Positions 17,586 to 26,246 of a DNA stretch of 54,440 bases are shown piece by piece. The notes beneath the pieces were generated by a model. The model worked only from the letters and a program-made list of their open reading frames with translations. It had not been told where the DNA came from and searched no databases. Source of the stretch: an uncultured Verrucomicrobiota bacterium. GTDB lineage: Bacteria; Verrucomicrobiota; Verrucomicrobiia; Limisphaerales; UBA9464. The DNA lies in contig CAITXU010000218.1 of assembly GCA_903896505.1 (NCBI GenBank), positions 1 through 54,440 of the forward strand, written 5' to 3'. Every line of letters begins with the position of its first letter. Position 1 is the first letter of the stretch. Position numbers and translations under genes: made by a program.

Positions 17586-18188
17586 TCAGGGCGACATGCG
17601 TCGGGCACCGAGGAACCGTTCGTGCCAATAGGCGTCATTGAGTGATGAGATCGTCACACCACGGGAACTGCTCGCATGGGTGAATTCAAGGCCGCCAAGG
17701 CTTAGTCCGACGTGAGACACCCCGGGACCCACAGTTTGAAAGAAGACCAAATCACCCGGGCGCATATTTTCCACCGAAATCGCCTTACCTTCGAGCCATT
17801 GGCCCATGGATGTCCGCGGTATTCCGCGTCCAATCACCTCCCGGTAGAGAATGTCAGTGTAGCCCGAACAATCGACACCCTGCCGGTCATGCCCGCCATC
17901 GCGATAGGGCGTCCCGATCCACCGGGATGCGGCCTGTCGCCATTCGTTTTCTTCTGGAAATGGGGCTTCCTGCCTGGCCGTCGATGGGGCTATGGCACCG
18001 TTGGCTCCCTGGAAACTGCTCGGAGGCGGGGTACCTGGATAATAGGTGAGTCCGGTGGAAGTGGGCTCCGAGCCCGTTTCGCAACCGGCGAGGGCCAGCA
18101 GGGCCAAGGGGAACCACGACGTCCGTCGAGCGAGTGAGAACCACGGGTTCACCCGCTTCCAATTGAGGCTTCCTCCAAAAAGGGTCAT
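17586..18188 (-). CDS. NlpC/P60 family cell-wall hydrolase, probable lipoprotein
   Basis: 200 residues. A hydrophobic N-terminus ends in LALLALAGCETG, where LAGC is a lipobox, so the protein is likely a lipid-anchored envelope enzyme. The C-terminal NlpC/P60 cysteine peptidase domain has WIGTPYRDGGHDRQGVDCSGY with the catalytic Cys, then LEGKAISVENMRPGDLVFF and VSHVGLSLGGLEFTHASSSRG with the catalytic His. This class cuts peptide bonds in peptidoglycan stems. The frame extends 170 codons further upstream, but that part lies antisense to mgtE and has no domain pattern; the ATG at 18188 places the lipobox correctly. It diverges from mgtE. Confidence 0.88.
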   Translation of the reverse strand: MTLFGGSLNWKRVNPWFSLARRTSWFPLALLALAGCETGSEPTSTGLTYYPGTPPPSSFQGANGAIAPSTARQEAPFPEENEWRQAASRWIGTPYRDGGHDRQGVDCSGYTDILYREVIGRGIPRTSMGQWLEGKAISVENMRPGDLVFFQTVGPGVSHVGLSLGGLEFTHASSSRGVTISSLNDAYWHERFLGARRMSP

Positions 18189-18372
18189 AGGCACATGCGG
18201 AATGGGATAACCGTGAACCACTGCACCGAATCCATGGGGACGTTTGCCGAGCCACCGGCATTTGGCGAGCGGGAATATGAACGGCGATTCCAGCCTGGCT
18301 TCCCCGACATTCGATTCTTTGTTCAACCCGGAAGTGGACTCCCGCCTTGGGGAGATTCTAGCATGAACCCCT

Positions 18373-19776
18373 ATGATAGGTGCCCTGTTGCTGCCGGAGC
18401 TTAAAGAGCTTATCCGCCAGCGGGATTTTGTGCAGTTGCGAGAAGCAATGGCCGAATTCCCGGCACCCGATTTGGCGGAGGTCATGGGCGATCTGGAGGC
18501 AGCGGACAATGCCATCATCCTGCGCATCCTGCCGCACGAGCTGGCGGCGGCTGTATTCGAGTACCTGCCCCTGCCCGAGCAGGAACAACTCCTGCATGCG
18601 CTGGGCGACGCTGAAGTCGCGCGCATTCTGAATGAAGTGGCCGCAGACGATCGTACCGCCCTGTTGGAAGAACTGCCGCCCAAGGTCACCCGGCGCCTCA
18701 TCAGCCTTCTATCGCCCGAGGAACGGAAAATCGCTTCCGACCTGCTTGGGTATCCGGAACGGTCGGTGGGTCGACGAATGACGCCGAACTACGTCGCGGT
18801 CGAAGAAAGTTGGAGCGTGGGCGAGGTCTTGGAACACCTACGCCGAGTCGGTGGTGAGCACGAGCGCATCACGCTCAACCAATTGTACGTGATAGACCGG
18901 GACCGCCGATTGGTCGACTGGGTTCGGTTGCAGGCCCTCGTGACAGCCAGTCTGTCCCAGCGACTCGCCGATTTACTGGAAGGAAGCAACCTTGCATTGA
19001 AGGCCACGGAGCCGCAGGAGACGGCCGTCGTGGCTTTCAAAAAATACGACGTGACCATTCTGCCAGTGGTGGATGCCACCGGGGTTCTCTTGGGCGTGGT
19101 CACTGTCGACGATGTACTGGACGTTGCCGAACGGGAAAATACCGAGGATATCCAGAAATTGGGCGGTATGGAGGCCCTCGACGGCCCCTATCTGGATATC
19201 GGATTGCTGGCCATGGTTCAAAAGCGTGCCGGATGGCTCGCGTTGCTGTTCATGGGCGAAATGCTCACGGCGACCGCCATGGGCTATTTTGAAAAGGACA
19301 TCGAGAAACTGGCGGTATTAGCGACCTTCCTCCCGTTGATCATCTCGAGCGGTGGAAATTCCGGTTCCCAGGCCACCTCCCTCATCATCCGTTCCCTGGC
19401 CGTCGGTGACGTCACTGTCAGTGAATGGTGGAGAGTTCTGAAACGGGAGCTCGTCGCTGGTACCCTTCTCGGTGTGACACTCGCGGTAATCGGATTTAGC
19501 CGCATCTCGCTCTGGCACCTGCTCGAATTCCACGATTACGGAAAGCATCACTGGCTGATCGCCCTCACCGTGGGTGCCAGCTTGGTCGGGGTGGTCCTGT
19601 TCGGAAGCCTCATCGGCGCCATGCTTCCTTTCCTGTTGAGGGCCGTAAAAAAGGACCCGGCCGTGGCTTCAGCCCCGCTGGTGGCTACTCTGGTCGACGT
19701 CACCGGGCTCATCATCTATTTTTTCATCGCCCGACTCCTGCTCCACGGGATTGAGCTGCCGAAGCTCGAGGGTTAA
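18373..19776 (+). CDS. mgtE: Magnesium transporter MgtE
   Basis: 467 residues. MgtE is a Mg2+ channel/transporter gated by cytoplasmic domains. The order seen is the N-terminal superhelical domain (to about residue 130; helices such as VMGDLEAADNAIILRILP), a pair of CBS domains (about 137-255; YVAVEESWSVGEVLEHL and VVDATGVLLGVVTVDDVLD), the plug helix (DGPYLDIGLLAMVQKRAGWL), and a membrane domain of about five spans with ISSGGNSGSQATSLIIRSLA and PLVATLVDVTGLIIYF. The length matches the family. The 183-base leader shows no recognisable M-box or other riboswitch. The start ATG at 18373 has GGGGAG about 20 bases upstream, too far to be a normal ribosome binding site. Confidence 0.95.
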   Translation: MIGALLLPELKELIRQRDFVQLREAMAEFPAPDLAEVMGDLEAADNAIILRILPHELAAAVFEYLPLPEQEQLLHALGDAEVARILNEVAADDRTALLEELPPKVTRRLISLLSPEERKIASDLLGYPERSVGRRMTPNYVAVEESWSVGEVLEHLRRVGGEHERITLNQLYVIDRDRRLVDWVRLQALVTASLSQRLADLLEGSNLALKATEPQETAVVAFKKYDVTILPVVDATGVLLGVVTVDDVLDVAERENTEDIQKLGGMEALDGPYLDIGLLAMVQKRAGWLALLFMGEMLTATAMGYFEKDIEKLAVLATFLPLIISSGGNSGSQATSLIIRSLAVGDVTVSEWWRVLKRELVAGTLLGVTLAVIGFSRISLWHLLEFHDYGKHHWLIALTVGASLVGVVLFGSLIGAMLPFLLRAVKKDPAVASAPLVATLVDVTGLIIYFFIARLLLHGIELPKLEG

Positions 19777-19812
19777 CCTAAACCCTGGCAATCATCCCAC
19801 ACCGTCGACTTC

Positions 19813-20553
19813 ATGAGTTCCCCCTACTCCACCCGTTATTATGAGGCCCTGAAGGAAGATTCTTCCGCTTCCGCGAGGTTTGCCGTTCCCAAAATCCTCG
19901 ATGTGATTCCGGCAAAGTCGGTCGTGGACGTGGGATGCGGCTCCGGCACTTGGGCTCGCGCCTATCTGGACGCCGGTTGCGACGTCCTCGGAATTGACGG
20001 GGTCGAGGTCCAAACGGACCAATTGCTCATTCCCGCAGACCGGTTTCAGCGCCGAAATCTGGTCGAACCGTTGCAACTCAACCGGCGGTTCGATCTGGTC
20101 AATTGCCTCGAAGTGGCCGAGCACCTGCCCGGCAGCCGGGCAACAAGTTTTGTCTCCGACCTGTGTGCTGCGGGCGACGTGGTGGTCTTTTCGGCGGCTG
20201 TGCCGGGTCAGGGCGGCACCTACCATGTCAACGAACAATGGCCCACCTATTGGATTTCACGGTTTACCGACCGTGGCTACGTGGCACTGGATTGCATACG
20301 CCCCGTCCTTTGGAATCAACCGGACGTGGCCTGGTGGTATGCCCAAAATCTTTTCGTATTCATCCGCCGGGAGCGCCTTTCCGACTATGCGAAAGCACAG
20401 GCGGCTGCACAGACATGGCCGACCGATCTGGTTCATCCCCGGGCCTACGTACGGGCAACCGTGCCGGAGCAGATGTCTCCACGCATGCTCAAAGAGGTGA
20501 TACGCGCCCTACCCTATTTTCCCGGGAAAATCGCTCGTCATTTTGGGCGATAG
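19813..20553 (+). CDS. Class I SAM-dependent methyltransferase
   Basis: 246 residues. Motif I is SVVDVGCGSGTWARAYLDAG near residue 36, strand two ends in VLGIDGVEV, and the methyltransferase-11/23-like post-motif reads FDLVNCLEVAEHLPG. Further on, QGGTYHVNEQWPTYWISRF matches proteins found in polysaccharide or small-molecule methylation loci, though no such genes adjoin it. It follows mgtE by 36 bases on the same strand and may be transcribed from the same promoter. Substrate unknown. Confidence 0.82.
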   Translation: MSSPYSTRYYEALKEDSSASARFAVPKILDVIPAKSVVDVGCGSGTWARAYLDAGCDVLGIDGVEVQTDQLLIPADRFQRRNLVEPLQLNRRFDLVNCLEVAEHLPGSRATSFVSDLCAAGDVVVFSAAVPGQGGTYHVNEQWPTYWISRFTDRGYVALDCIRPVLWNQPDVAWWYAQNLFVFIRRERLSDYAKAQAAAQTWPTDLVHPRAYVRATVPEQMSPRMLKEVIRALPYFPGKIARHFGR

Positions 20554-21042
20554 CTCCTATGGGAGTGTTGAGGGCTGAAGGCCCCGGGGCATGGGTGTAT
20601 CCCTGTTTGGGGAACCTGGGCGTCCGTCCCGTTTTGGACGCCGCGTGAGGGCACGCGGCCTACAGGAATTTGTCCGCCGGTCGGTGGTGGAATGGCCAGT
20701 GGAATCGATCCGGTGACATTCGCCTCATTCAATGGGGGAAGCGGTCAGCGTATCGACGGTGGCGAAAATCGAGTTTGGGACTCGCAGGAGCGCGTCCCTC
20801 CGATGGATGTCCCTCCTCCGGAGGGACTTGCGTTCGGAGAGGTAAGCTTCGGCCAGCCTACGATTTCATTTGCAGGCGTCGGACAAAAGGTCGGTCCGCG
20901 GTCCCAGTAGAACCGACCTTCATCCAAAATTCGGCTGCATTAAATCTGCCTCCATCTGCGTGAATCTGCGGACCAACCCTTCCTTCCCGTGAGAGAAGTA
21001 TCCGCAGATTTCACACGGATAATTGGAGAATCTGCGGACAGG
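20554..21042. other. Palindrome-rich non-coding stretch between a methyltransferase gene and recA
   Basis: 489 bases without a convincing gene; the short open frames lack any family pattern. Three structures are visible. GCCGCGTG (20640-20647) and CACGCGGC (20652-20659) form a perfect 8-base stem around AGGG. GTCCCTCC (20809-20816) and GGAGGGAC (20820-20827) form another perfect 8-base stem around TCC. A cluster of ATCTGCG/AATCTGCGGA words lies at 20954-20972 and, inverted, at 21001-21038. None is followed by a T-run. The stretch separates convergent genes and looks like an accumulation site for dispersed extragenic elements. Confidence 0.6.
21001..21038. repeat. TCCGCAGATT / AATCTGCGGA inverted repeat downstream of recA
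   Basis: Perfect 10-base arms at 21001-21010 and 21029-21038 with an 18-base centre. The same word is present in direct form at 20963-20972 and again at 27556-27565. It lies 5 bases beyond the recA stop and could form a hairpin at the recA 3' end. Confidence 0.6.
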
Positions 21043-22175
21043 TTACTTCCCGGCCGGCGCGGCCGCAGGCGCTATCTTGGGCGCGTGGGCCGCTTCGGCG
21101 GCCAGGGCGGCGGCCAGACGATGAGCTACAACCGCATCGACCACCTTTTTGAACAGCTCTGGTTTGTCGGTGAGGGTCTTTCGGGCGGCTTCCTTGCCCT
21201 GCCCAATCAATTCGCCCTGGAACTGGAGCCAGGCCCCCTTCTTCTCCACGACGCCCGCGTCGAGTCCACAATCAATGGCGCTACTTCTTTATCGATACCG
21301 TGATTGAAAATGATGTCGAATTCGGCTTCGGCGAAGGGCGGTGCCACCTTGTTCTTCACGATCTTGACCTTCACATGGTTGCCCACGGCTGTGCCGGAGC
21401 TGTCCTTGATCGCGTCCTTTCGACGGATATCAATCCGGACGCTGGCGTAGAATTTGAGGGCCTTGCCGCCGGGGGTGGTTTCGGGATTGCCAAACATCAC
21501 CCCGACCTTTTCCCGCATCTGGTTGGTAAATATGCAGGTGGTCTTGGCCTTGTTCAGCAAGGCGGTCAGTTTTCGCAAGGCCTGCGACATCAACCGGGCC
21601 TGCATGCCCATGGTGGCCATGCCCATCTCGCCTTCCAATTCGGCCTTGGGAACCAGTGCGGCCACGGAATCGATGACGATCACGTCGATGGCATTCGAGC
21701 GAACCAGGGTTTCGCAGATGGTCAGGGCTTCTTCGCCTGAGTCCGGTTGCGAGACCAGCAAGTCATCGAGGTTGACACCGAGCTTCTTGGCATAAGCCGG
21801 GTCGAGGGCGTGCTCGGCATCGATGAAGGCGGCGACGCCTCCCGCCTTCTGGGCATTGGCGATGACGTGCAGCATCAGCGTGGTTTTGCCGGAGGATTCC
21901 GGTCCGAAAATTTCAATGACCCGTCCACGGGGCACGCCACCGACCCCCAGGGCCAAGTCCACGGACAAGGCACCCGTCGGGATCACTTCAATATTTCGCG
22001 CGGCATTCGCGGCGCCCAATCGCATGATGGCCCCTTCGCCGAACGACTTGGTGATGGTCGAGATGGCCGCTTCCAAGTCGCGACTTTTTGTGGCGGCGAG
22101 TTTCGCCGCCTCGGTGTCGGTTACTTTTTGCAGATCGGACGATTTTGAGGTTTCGGAAGGTTTCGCGGCGGGCAT
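21043..22175 (-). CDS. recA: RecA recombinase with a broken reading frame near the 3' end
   Basis: RecA is the ATP-dependent strand-exchange protein and SOS co-protease. From ATG at 22175 the frame gives [28 protein letters not shown] N-terminus, Walker [10 protein letters not shown] at residues 91-99, [39 protein letters not shown], loop 2 [21 protein letters not shown] and [12 protein letters not shown]. After Glu297 (21285) this frame runs into unrelated residues and stops at 21207. The expected continuation, [18 protein letters not shown], then [18 protein letters not shown], is in the adjacent frame and ends at 21043. One missing base near 21282-21286 explains it; restoring it would give about 377 residues, a normal length. 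The tail is Ala/Pro-rich. This is either a true mutation or a sequence error; no slippery heptamer is seen. Confidence 0.9.
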
Positions 22176-22287
22176 AAACAGCAAAGATTATCTGTTTCAG
22201 GCTAGGAGCGGACCGGGTGAAGTCAATCGCCGGTTCCATTGTCCGGCTTGACGCCCGGCCCTTCATCCCGAACGTTTGATTTGGAGT

Positions 22288-22728
22288 ATGGGAAAAACGC
22301 CCGAACGCAAACTCAACCGCCGCCAGGCACGTGACCTCGATATCGAGATCGGGTTTCTCGAAGGCGTGGTCCGCCGTGATCCGGAATTTATCGAGGCCCT
22401 GCAAGTCCTCGGAGACGATTATACGGAACGCGGGCGTTTGGCGGACAGCCTCAAGGTGGATGAACGGTTGCGCCAGTTGCGACCGGAGGACCCCAACGTT
22501 CTTTTCAATTATGCCTGTAGTCTGGCCCTGAGCGGTGCCATGGAGCAGGCGTGCGGTGAATTGGAGCGGGCATTGGACCTGGGATATCGGGATTTCCGAT
22601 GGTTGCAGCGCGATCCGGACCTCGCAGACCTCCGCAAGCACCCCTCTTACCGTAAGGTCAAAGCCAAGATCAAGGCGTTGAAAGAGGAGGCCGCTCCTCA
22701 GGGCAATGTCGAGGCAGACAGCCCCTGA
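22288..22728 (+). CDS. Small TPR-type protein
   Basis: 146 residues, mostly helical. Two degenerate tetratricopeptide repeats can be read: LGDDYTERGRLADSLKVDERLRQLRPEDPNVLFNYACSLALSG and then MEQACGELERALDLGYRDFRWLQRDPDLADLRKHPSYRKV. It has no signal peptide, so it should be cytoplasmic. The ATG at 22288 is taken; an in-frame TTG at 22276 adds four residues. It diverges from recA with a gap of about 110 bases, and its last 31 bases overlap the convergent antiporter gene. A scaffold or interaction role is the usual function of such proteins; no partner is evident. Confidence 0.75.
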   Translation: MGKTPERKLNRRQARDLDIEIGFLEGVVRRDPEFIEALQVLGDDYTERGRLADSLKVDERLRQLRPEDPNVLFNYACSLALSGAMEQACGELERALDLGYRDFRWLQRDPDLADLRKHPSYRKVKAKIKALKEEAAPQGNVEADSP

Positions 22729-23978
22729 CCTCGTCCCCCAGGGAACGCTGGCTGGCGTCGCCCCACCAGCCATTCAAAAATCGGCGACGCCATCAAGGTG
22801 GTGAGCACGGCCATGATCACCAGCGTGGCGAACAGTTCGGCGGAAATGATACCCCGCTGCAACCCGATGTTGATGATGATCAATTCCATCAGCCCGCGGG
22901 CATTCATCAAGGTCCCAATGCCCAGCGCTTCCCGGTTGGAGACGCCGGTGGCCCGGGCGGCCAGCCAGCAGGCAACCCCCTTACCACCCACCGCCGCCAC
23001 CATCACCAGCCCGGTCATGGCCCACAGATAACCGGTGTTCAACAGTCCAATGCGGGTGTTGAGCCCGGAGAAGGTGAAAAACAACGGCAGTAGAAGCGCC
23101 ACCGTCAGCGGCTGGATTCGGTCGATCAGGCTGGAGGCCACCAGACCCCGGGGCATGGCCATACCCATGACAAACGCACCAAAAACGGCATGCAACCCGA
23201 TGGCATCCGTGATCCAGGCACCCGTCGCGAGCAATGCGAGGCACACGACCAGTTCCTGGTCAGATAACTGACCCCGACGTTCGATTCCCCGGGACCATCG
23301 GGCCAATAGCCAGCGGACGATGGTCAGGGTCACCACCACATACGCGATGCCGCCCCCGATGTTCTTAACCGCATAGTGAAGATTGTCGTCAAAGCTGGCC
23401 AGAACCACGGCAAGCAGACACCACGCAGCCGCATCGTCGACGGCCCCGGCACCCAGCGCCACGGTTCCCATCACCGTCCCGGCCAGCTTCTTGAAATGGA
23501 TAATCCGGGCCAGCATCGGAAACGCCGTGATGCACATGGCCGCTCCCATGAAAATCATGGCCTCGAAGGCGGACGTTTTGGCGGGAAACAATTGCGTGTG
23601 GTTGAAAAAGAACCATCCGAGAGCCCCGCCAAGAACGAACGGCGCGAGCATGCCCGCCACGGAAACAGTGACGGCGCTATGAAGCCGCTGCTGAATGATA
23701 TCGATGCGGAACTCCAGTCCCACCACGAACATGTAGGCCGCCAGACCCAGCTGCGAGACCGGGAACAGCACCTTCATGGATTCCGCCGGAAACAGGTGGG
23801 CCGATACCCCTGGAGCCAGGAGCCCGAGAAGGGATGGGCCCAGAATGACACCCGTGATCATCTCTGCCACCACCTGTGGCTGGCCGAGCCTCCGTGCGAC
23901 AATACCCACTGCCTGACACGCCATCAAGATGACAGCGATTTGCAGAAAAAACTGCACGGCCAGTTGAAGATTGCTCAC
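22698..23978 (-). CDS. Cation:proton antiporter of the CPA2 (KefB/GerN-like) family
   Basis: 426 residues with about 12 hydrophobic spans. Hallmarks are GVILGPSLLGLLAPG near residue 45, VGLEFRIDIIQQRLHSAVTVS, ALGAGAVDDAAAWCLLAVVLA with the paired Asp residues of the ion pathway, AVFGAFVMGMAMPRG, PLFFTFSGLNTRIGLL and LGIGTLMNARGLMELIIINIG. It ends soon after the membrane domain, so it has no RCK/TrkA-N regulatory domain. It exchanges Na+ or K+ for H+. The start appears to be a GTG at 23978 with no Shine-Dalgarno sequence. A LysR-type regulator is transcribed divergently 84 bases away and is the likely controller. Confidence 0.92.
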   Translation of the reverse strand: MSNLQLAVQFFLQIAVILMACQAVGIVARRLGQPQVVAEMITGVILGPSLLGLLAPGVSAHLFPAESMKVLFPVSQLGLAAYMFVVGLEFRIDIIQQRLHSAVTVSVAGMLAPFVLGGALGWFFFNHTQLFPAKTSAFEAMIFMGAAMCITAFPMLARIIHFKKLAGTVMGTVALGAGAVDDAAAWCLLAVVLASFDDNLHYAVKNIGGGIAYVVVTLTIVRWLLARWSRGIERRGQLSDQELVVCLALLATGAWITDAIGLHAVFGAFVMGMAMPRGLVASSLIDRIQPLTVALLLPLFFTFSGLNTRIGLLNTGYLWAMTGLVMVAAVGGKGVACWLAARATGVSNREALGIGTLMNARGLMELIIINIGLQRGIISAELFATLVIMAVLTTLMASPIFEWLVGRRQPAFPGGRGQGLSASTLP

Positions 23979-24062
23979 AATACCGTTGATAGCGGCAAAC
24001 TGGCGATAACGGAAATAAATCCTCGCTATCAGGGTGATGCCCGTTTGTTATCACTGCTCGGC
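23979..24062. promoter_or_regulatory. Divergent control region between antiporter and LysR regulator
   Basis: 84 bases with two interleaved inverted repeats: GATAGCG (23988-23994) with CGCTATC (24024-24030), and GATAAC (24005-24010) with GTTATC (24047-24052). LysR-type regulators typically bind dyads in the gap between their own gene and a divergent target, so these are candidate operators. No -35/-10 pair is distinct enough to call. Confidence 0.45.
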
Positions 24063-24968
24063 ATGGACCTGCGTCACTTGCGCTACTTCCAGGCGGTTGC
24101 GGAGGAATTGAGCTATTCGCGGGCGGCCCGCCGCCTCCGTGTGGCTCAACCGGCATTGACCCGGGCGATTCAAGAGATCGAGGCTCAGCTCAACGCGCCG
24201 GTTCTGGAGCGCACCCGGCATTATGTACGGTTGACCCCGGCGGGGACCACCCTCCTGCGCGAAAGCAGTCTGCTTCTGGAGCGCTGGGATGAATCGCTGG
24301 CGCGGGTCCGTCGGACGGCCGCAGGCGAAGAGGGCGAACTCCGACTCGGCTATATCGGCCCGCCCACCCAGCTTTTTCTAGGACGACTCCTGGCAGAGTA
24401 CCGAGGTTTGTTTCCGAAAGTCTCATTGCACCTGGAGGAGCGGACCCCCGAACGGGTCTGGGAAATGGTGGCCAAAGGGCGGTTGTCCATGGCCCTGACT
24501 CGACCGGTGGCATTGTCCGAGGGATTGGGACTCCGCACGTTGCTCCTTCGCGAAGAACGTCTCGGAGTCGCTTTGCGACCCGATCACCCGTTGGCGGGTC
24601 ATTCGGTCCTGCCGTGGACCTCTTTGACGGATACGCCGCTTTTGGTGCTGGCCCGGCGCGAAGGAATTGGGCTGCATGATGCCGTCCTGGCGGGTTGTCG
24701 GAACGCAGGATTCGCACCTCGCATCTCCCATAGCCCGAGCTTGATTGGAACGGTCCTTTTGTACGCCGAAGCCGGACTCGGTTTGGCCGTGGTGACCGAC
24801 TCAGTTGTTCCGGAGGACAGCCCTCTTCAGTTCATTCCCCTGACACCCGTCCATAATGTCCCGTTGGTGTTGGTTTGGCAGGAAGACCAGGACCCACCGC
24901 CAGCCCGCCACTTTCGGGCTTTGGTGACTCAATGGCGGGATACCGGTCGGCTGTGGGCGAGTGGATAG
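24063..24968 (+). CDS. LysR family transcriptional regulator
   Basis: 301 residues. The N-terminal winged helix-turn-helix is canonical: MDLRHLRYFQAVAEELSYSRAARRLRVAQPALTRAIQEIE is split as recognition helix RRLRVAQPALTRAIQ, followed by RTRHYVRLTPAGTTLL. The C-terminal half (from about residue 90; GELRLGYIGPPTQLFLGRLL) is the LysR substrate-binding fold. The frame is open far upstream, but that part is antisense to the antiporter and has no domain; ATG at 24063 is the family start. Position and orientation indicate control of the divergent antiporter, probably with autoregulation. The effector is not predictable. Confidence 0.93.
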   Translation: MDLRHLRYFQAVAEELSYSRAARRLRVAQPALTRAIQEIEAQLNAPVLERTRHYVRLTPAGTTLLRESSLLLERWDESLARVRRTAAGEEGELRLGYIGPPTQLFLGRLLAEYRGLFPKVSLHLEERTPERVWEMVAKGRLSMALTRPVALSEGLGLRTLLLREERLGVALRPDHPLAGHSVLPWTSLTDTPLLVLARREGIGLHDAVLAGCRNAGFAPRISHSPSLIGTVLLYAEAGLGLAVVTDSVVPEDSPLQFIPLTPVHNVPLVLVWQEDQDPPPARHFRALVTQWRDTGRLWASG

Positions 24969-25056
24969 GTCCGGTCGGGGACTGACGCCGTGTTTACCGC
25001 CCGCAGCCGACCTGAAATTGGCAAATGCGACCGGACCAACGACACTGATACTTTGG

Positions 25057-26172
25057 ATGAAGTCGACCCTAAACTCTCCGCGCATCACCGGATGCCCCGA
25101 TATCGTCGGGACGACCGGGGAATACGAGGCTTGGGTCGCAGATCGATTACCCTTTGTTTCGGGCGACCTCGCCTTGAAACACGAGCGCATGGCGGAAGAC
25201 CCGTTTTCCTTCCTCAGAGCGACCTTCTATCGGTGGGCTCAGAGATTTGCTCTCGAATGTCCCGACCTCTTGGACGCTCCGGCCGTTCCGTCCGTGGGGG
25301 ATATCCACGTCGAAAACTACGGTACCTGGCGCGATGCAGAGGGGCGGTTGGTTTGGGGTATCAACGATTTCGACGAGGCCGTGAGGCTCGCCTACACCCA
25401 GGACTTGGTTAGACTGGCCACCAGTGCGGCATTGGCCTTTGAACAAGGGCGTATGACCGTCCGCCCACGAGCCGCTGCCACTGCAGTTCTAAAAGGCTAT
25501 GTCGAGGCGCTCGATATAGAAGGGCGTTCTTTTGTCTTGGCCGAACACAATCGATGGCTTCGGGATGCGGTCACAAGCCGGTTGCGCGATCCGGGTAAGT
25601 ACTGGAAACGTTTGACCGCGTGGCCCGAAGTAGCGTCGGTCCCCTCAGACGTGCGTTCTATTTTGCGGGAATCGCTCCCGGAACCGAACCTGCCGATGGT
25701 GATCCTCCACCGACAGGCGGGACTTGGGAGTCTGGGGCGTCCCCGATACACGGCCATCACCGAATGGCGCGGAGGAAAGGTGGCCCGTGAAGTCAAACCA
25801 CTCTTGCCGTCGGCCTGGACGTGGGCGAACCCGACGGGAACCGAAAGTCGCCTTGCCTATCTCTCCACGGTGGAGCAGGCGATTCGGACTCCCGATCCGT
25901 TTCTCCGGGTTTGCGGCTCGTGGATCATCCGACGCCTGGCCCCTTACTGTAGCCGGATTGAACTGTCCCAGATGCCGGGAGGAGGCGATGAGAAGAAGTT
26001 GTTGAAAGCCATGGGACACGAACTTGCCAATATCCATCTCGGCGAAAAGCGGAGTGCCCAGACCATCCTTGATGATCTAAGCCATCGCCGGGGAAAATGG
26101 CTGCACCGGGGGGTGGAGTGCATGACCGACGCGACCCTTGCCGACTGGACCGCTTGGAGACGGTCGCAATGA
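25057..26172 (+). CDS. DUF2252 family protein (kinase-like fold)
   Basis: 371 residues. The DUF2252 pattern is clear: KHERMAEDPFSFLRATFYRWA near the N-terminus, VGDIHVENYGTW, then VWGINDFDEAVRLAYTQDLVRLATS. The GDxHxxNxG and DFD pair resemble the catalytic loop and metal-binding motif of aminoglycoside-phosphotransferase-like kinases, so a phosphotransferase activity is plausible but unproven for the family. HELANIHLG lies near the C-terminus. The frame begins earlier with a GTG at 24961 that overlaps the LysR stop; the ATG at 25057 is preferred because similarity begins there. Cotranscription with the LysR gene is possible. Confidence 0.82.
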   Translation: MKSTLNSPRITGCPDIVGTTGEYEAWVADRLPFVSGDLALKHERMAEDPFSFLRATFYRWAQRFALECPDLLDAPAVPSVGDIHVENYGTWRDAEGRLVWGINDFDEAVRLAYTQDLVRLATSAALAFEQGRMTVRPRAAATAVLKGYVEALDIEGRSFVLAEHNRWLRDAVTSRLRDPGKYWKRLTAWPEVASVPSDVRSILRESLPEPNLPMVILHRQAGLGSLGRPRYTAITEWRGGKVAREVKPLLPSAWTWANPTGTESRLAYLSTVEQAIRTPDPFLRVCGSWIIRRLAPYCSRIELSQMPGGGDEKKLLKAMGHELANIHLGEKRSAQTILDDLSHRRGKWLHRGVECMTDATLADWTAWRRSQ

Positions 26173-26246
26173 CTTCCCCAATTGTCTCCGGTATCGGTAT
26201 TTCCTTTGTCCATAGCGACCCAGGATGAGTTTTTCTTTTCGTCGTC

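Noticed and set aside
18189..18372. Possible Mg2+ riboswitch (M-box) before mgtE
   Set aside because: No conserved M-box elements could be recognised by eye.
18189..18701. N-terminal extension of the NlpC/P60 gene
   Set aside because: It overlaps mgtE and would place the lipobox deep inside the protein.
20670..20963. 97- and 72-codon frames in the recA-proximal gap
   Set aside because: They cover palindromes and repeat words and show no family pattern or ribosome binding site.
21282..21290. Programmed -1 frameshift in recA
   Set aside because: The frame reads AAA GAA GTA, which is not a slippery heptamer, and no downstream stimulatory structure is evident.
21300..22251. Several overlapping open frames on the plus strand across recA
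   Set aside because: RecA motifs on the minus strand are unambiguous, and the plus-strand frames carry none.
23376..24062. Long upstream extension of the LysR gene on the plus strand
   Set aside because: It lies antisense to the antiporter gene, shows no domain, and the family N-terminus begins exactly at ATG 24063.
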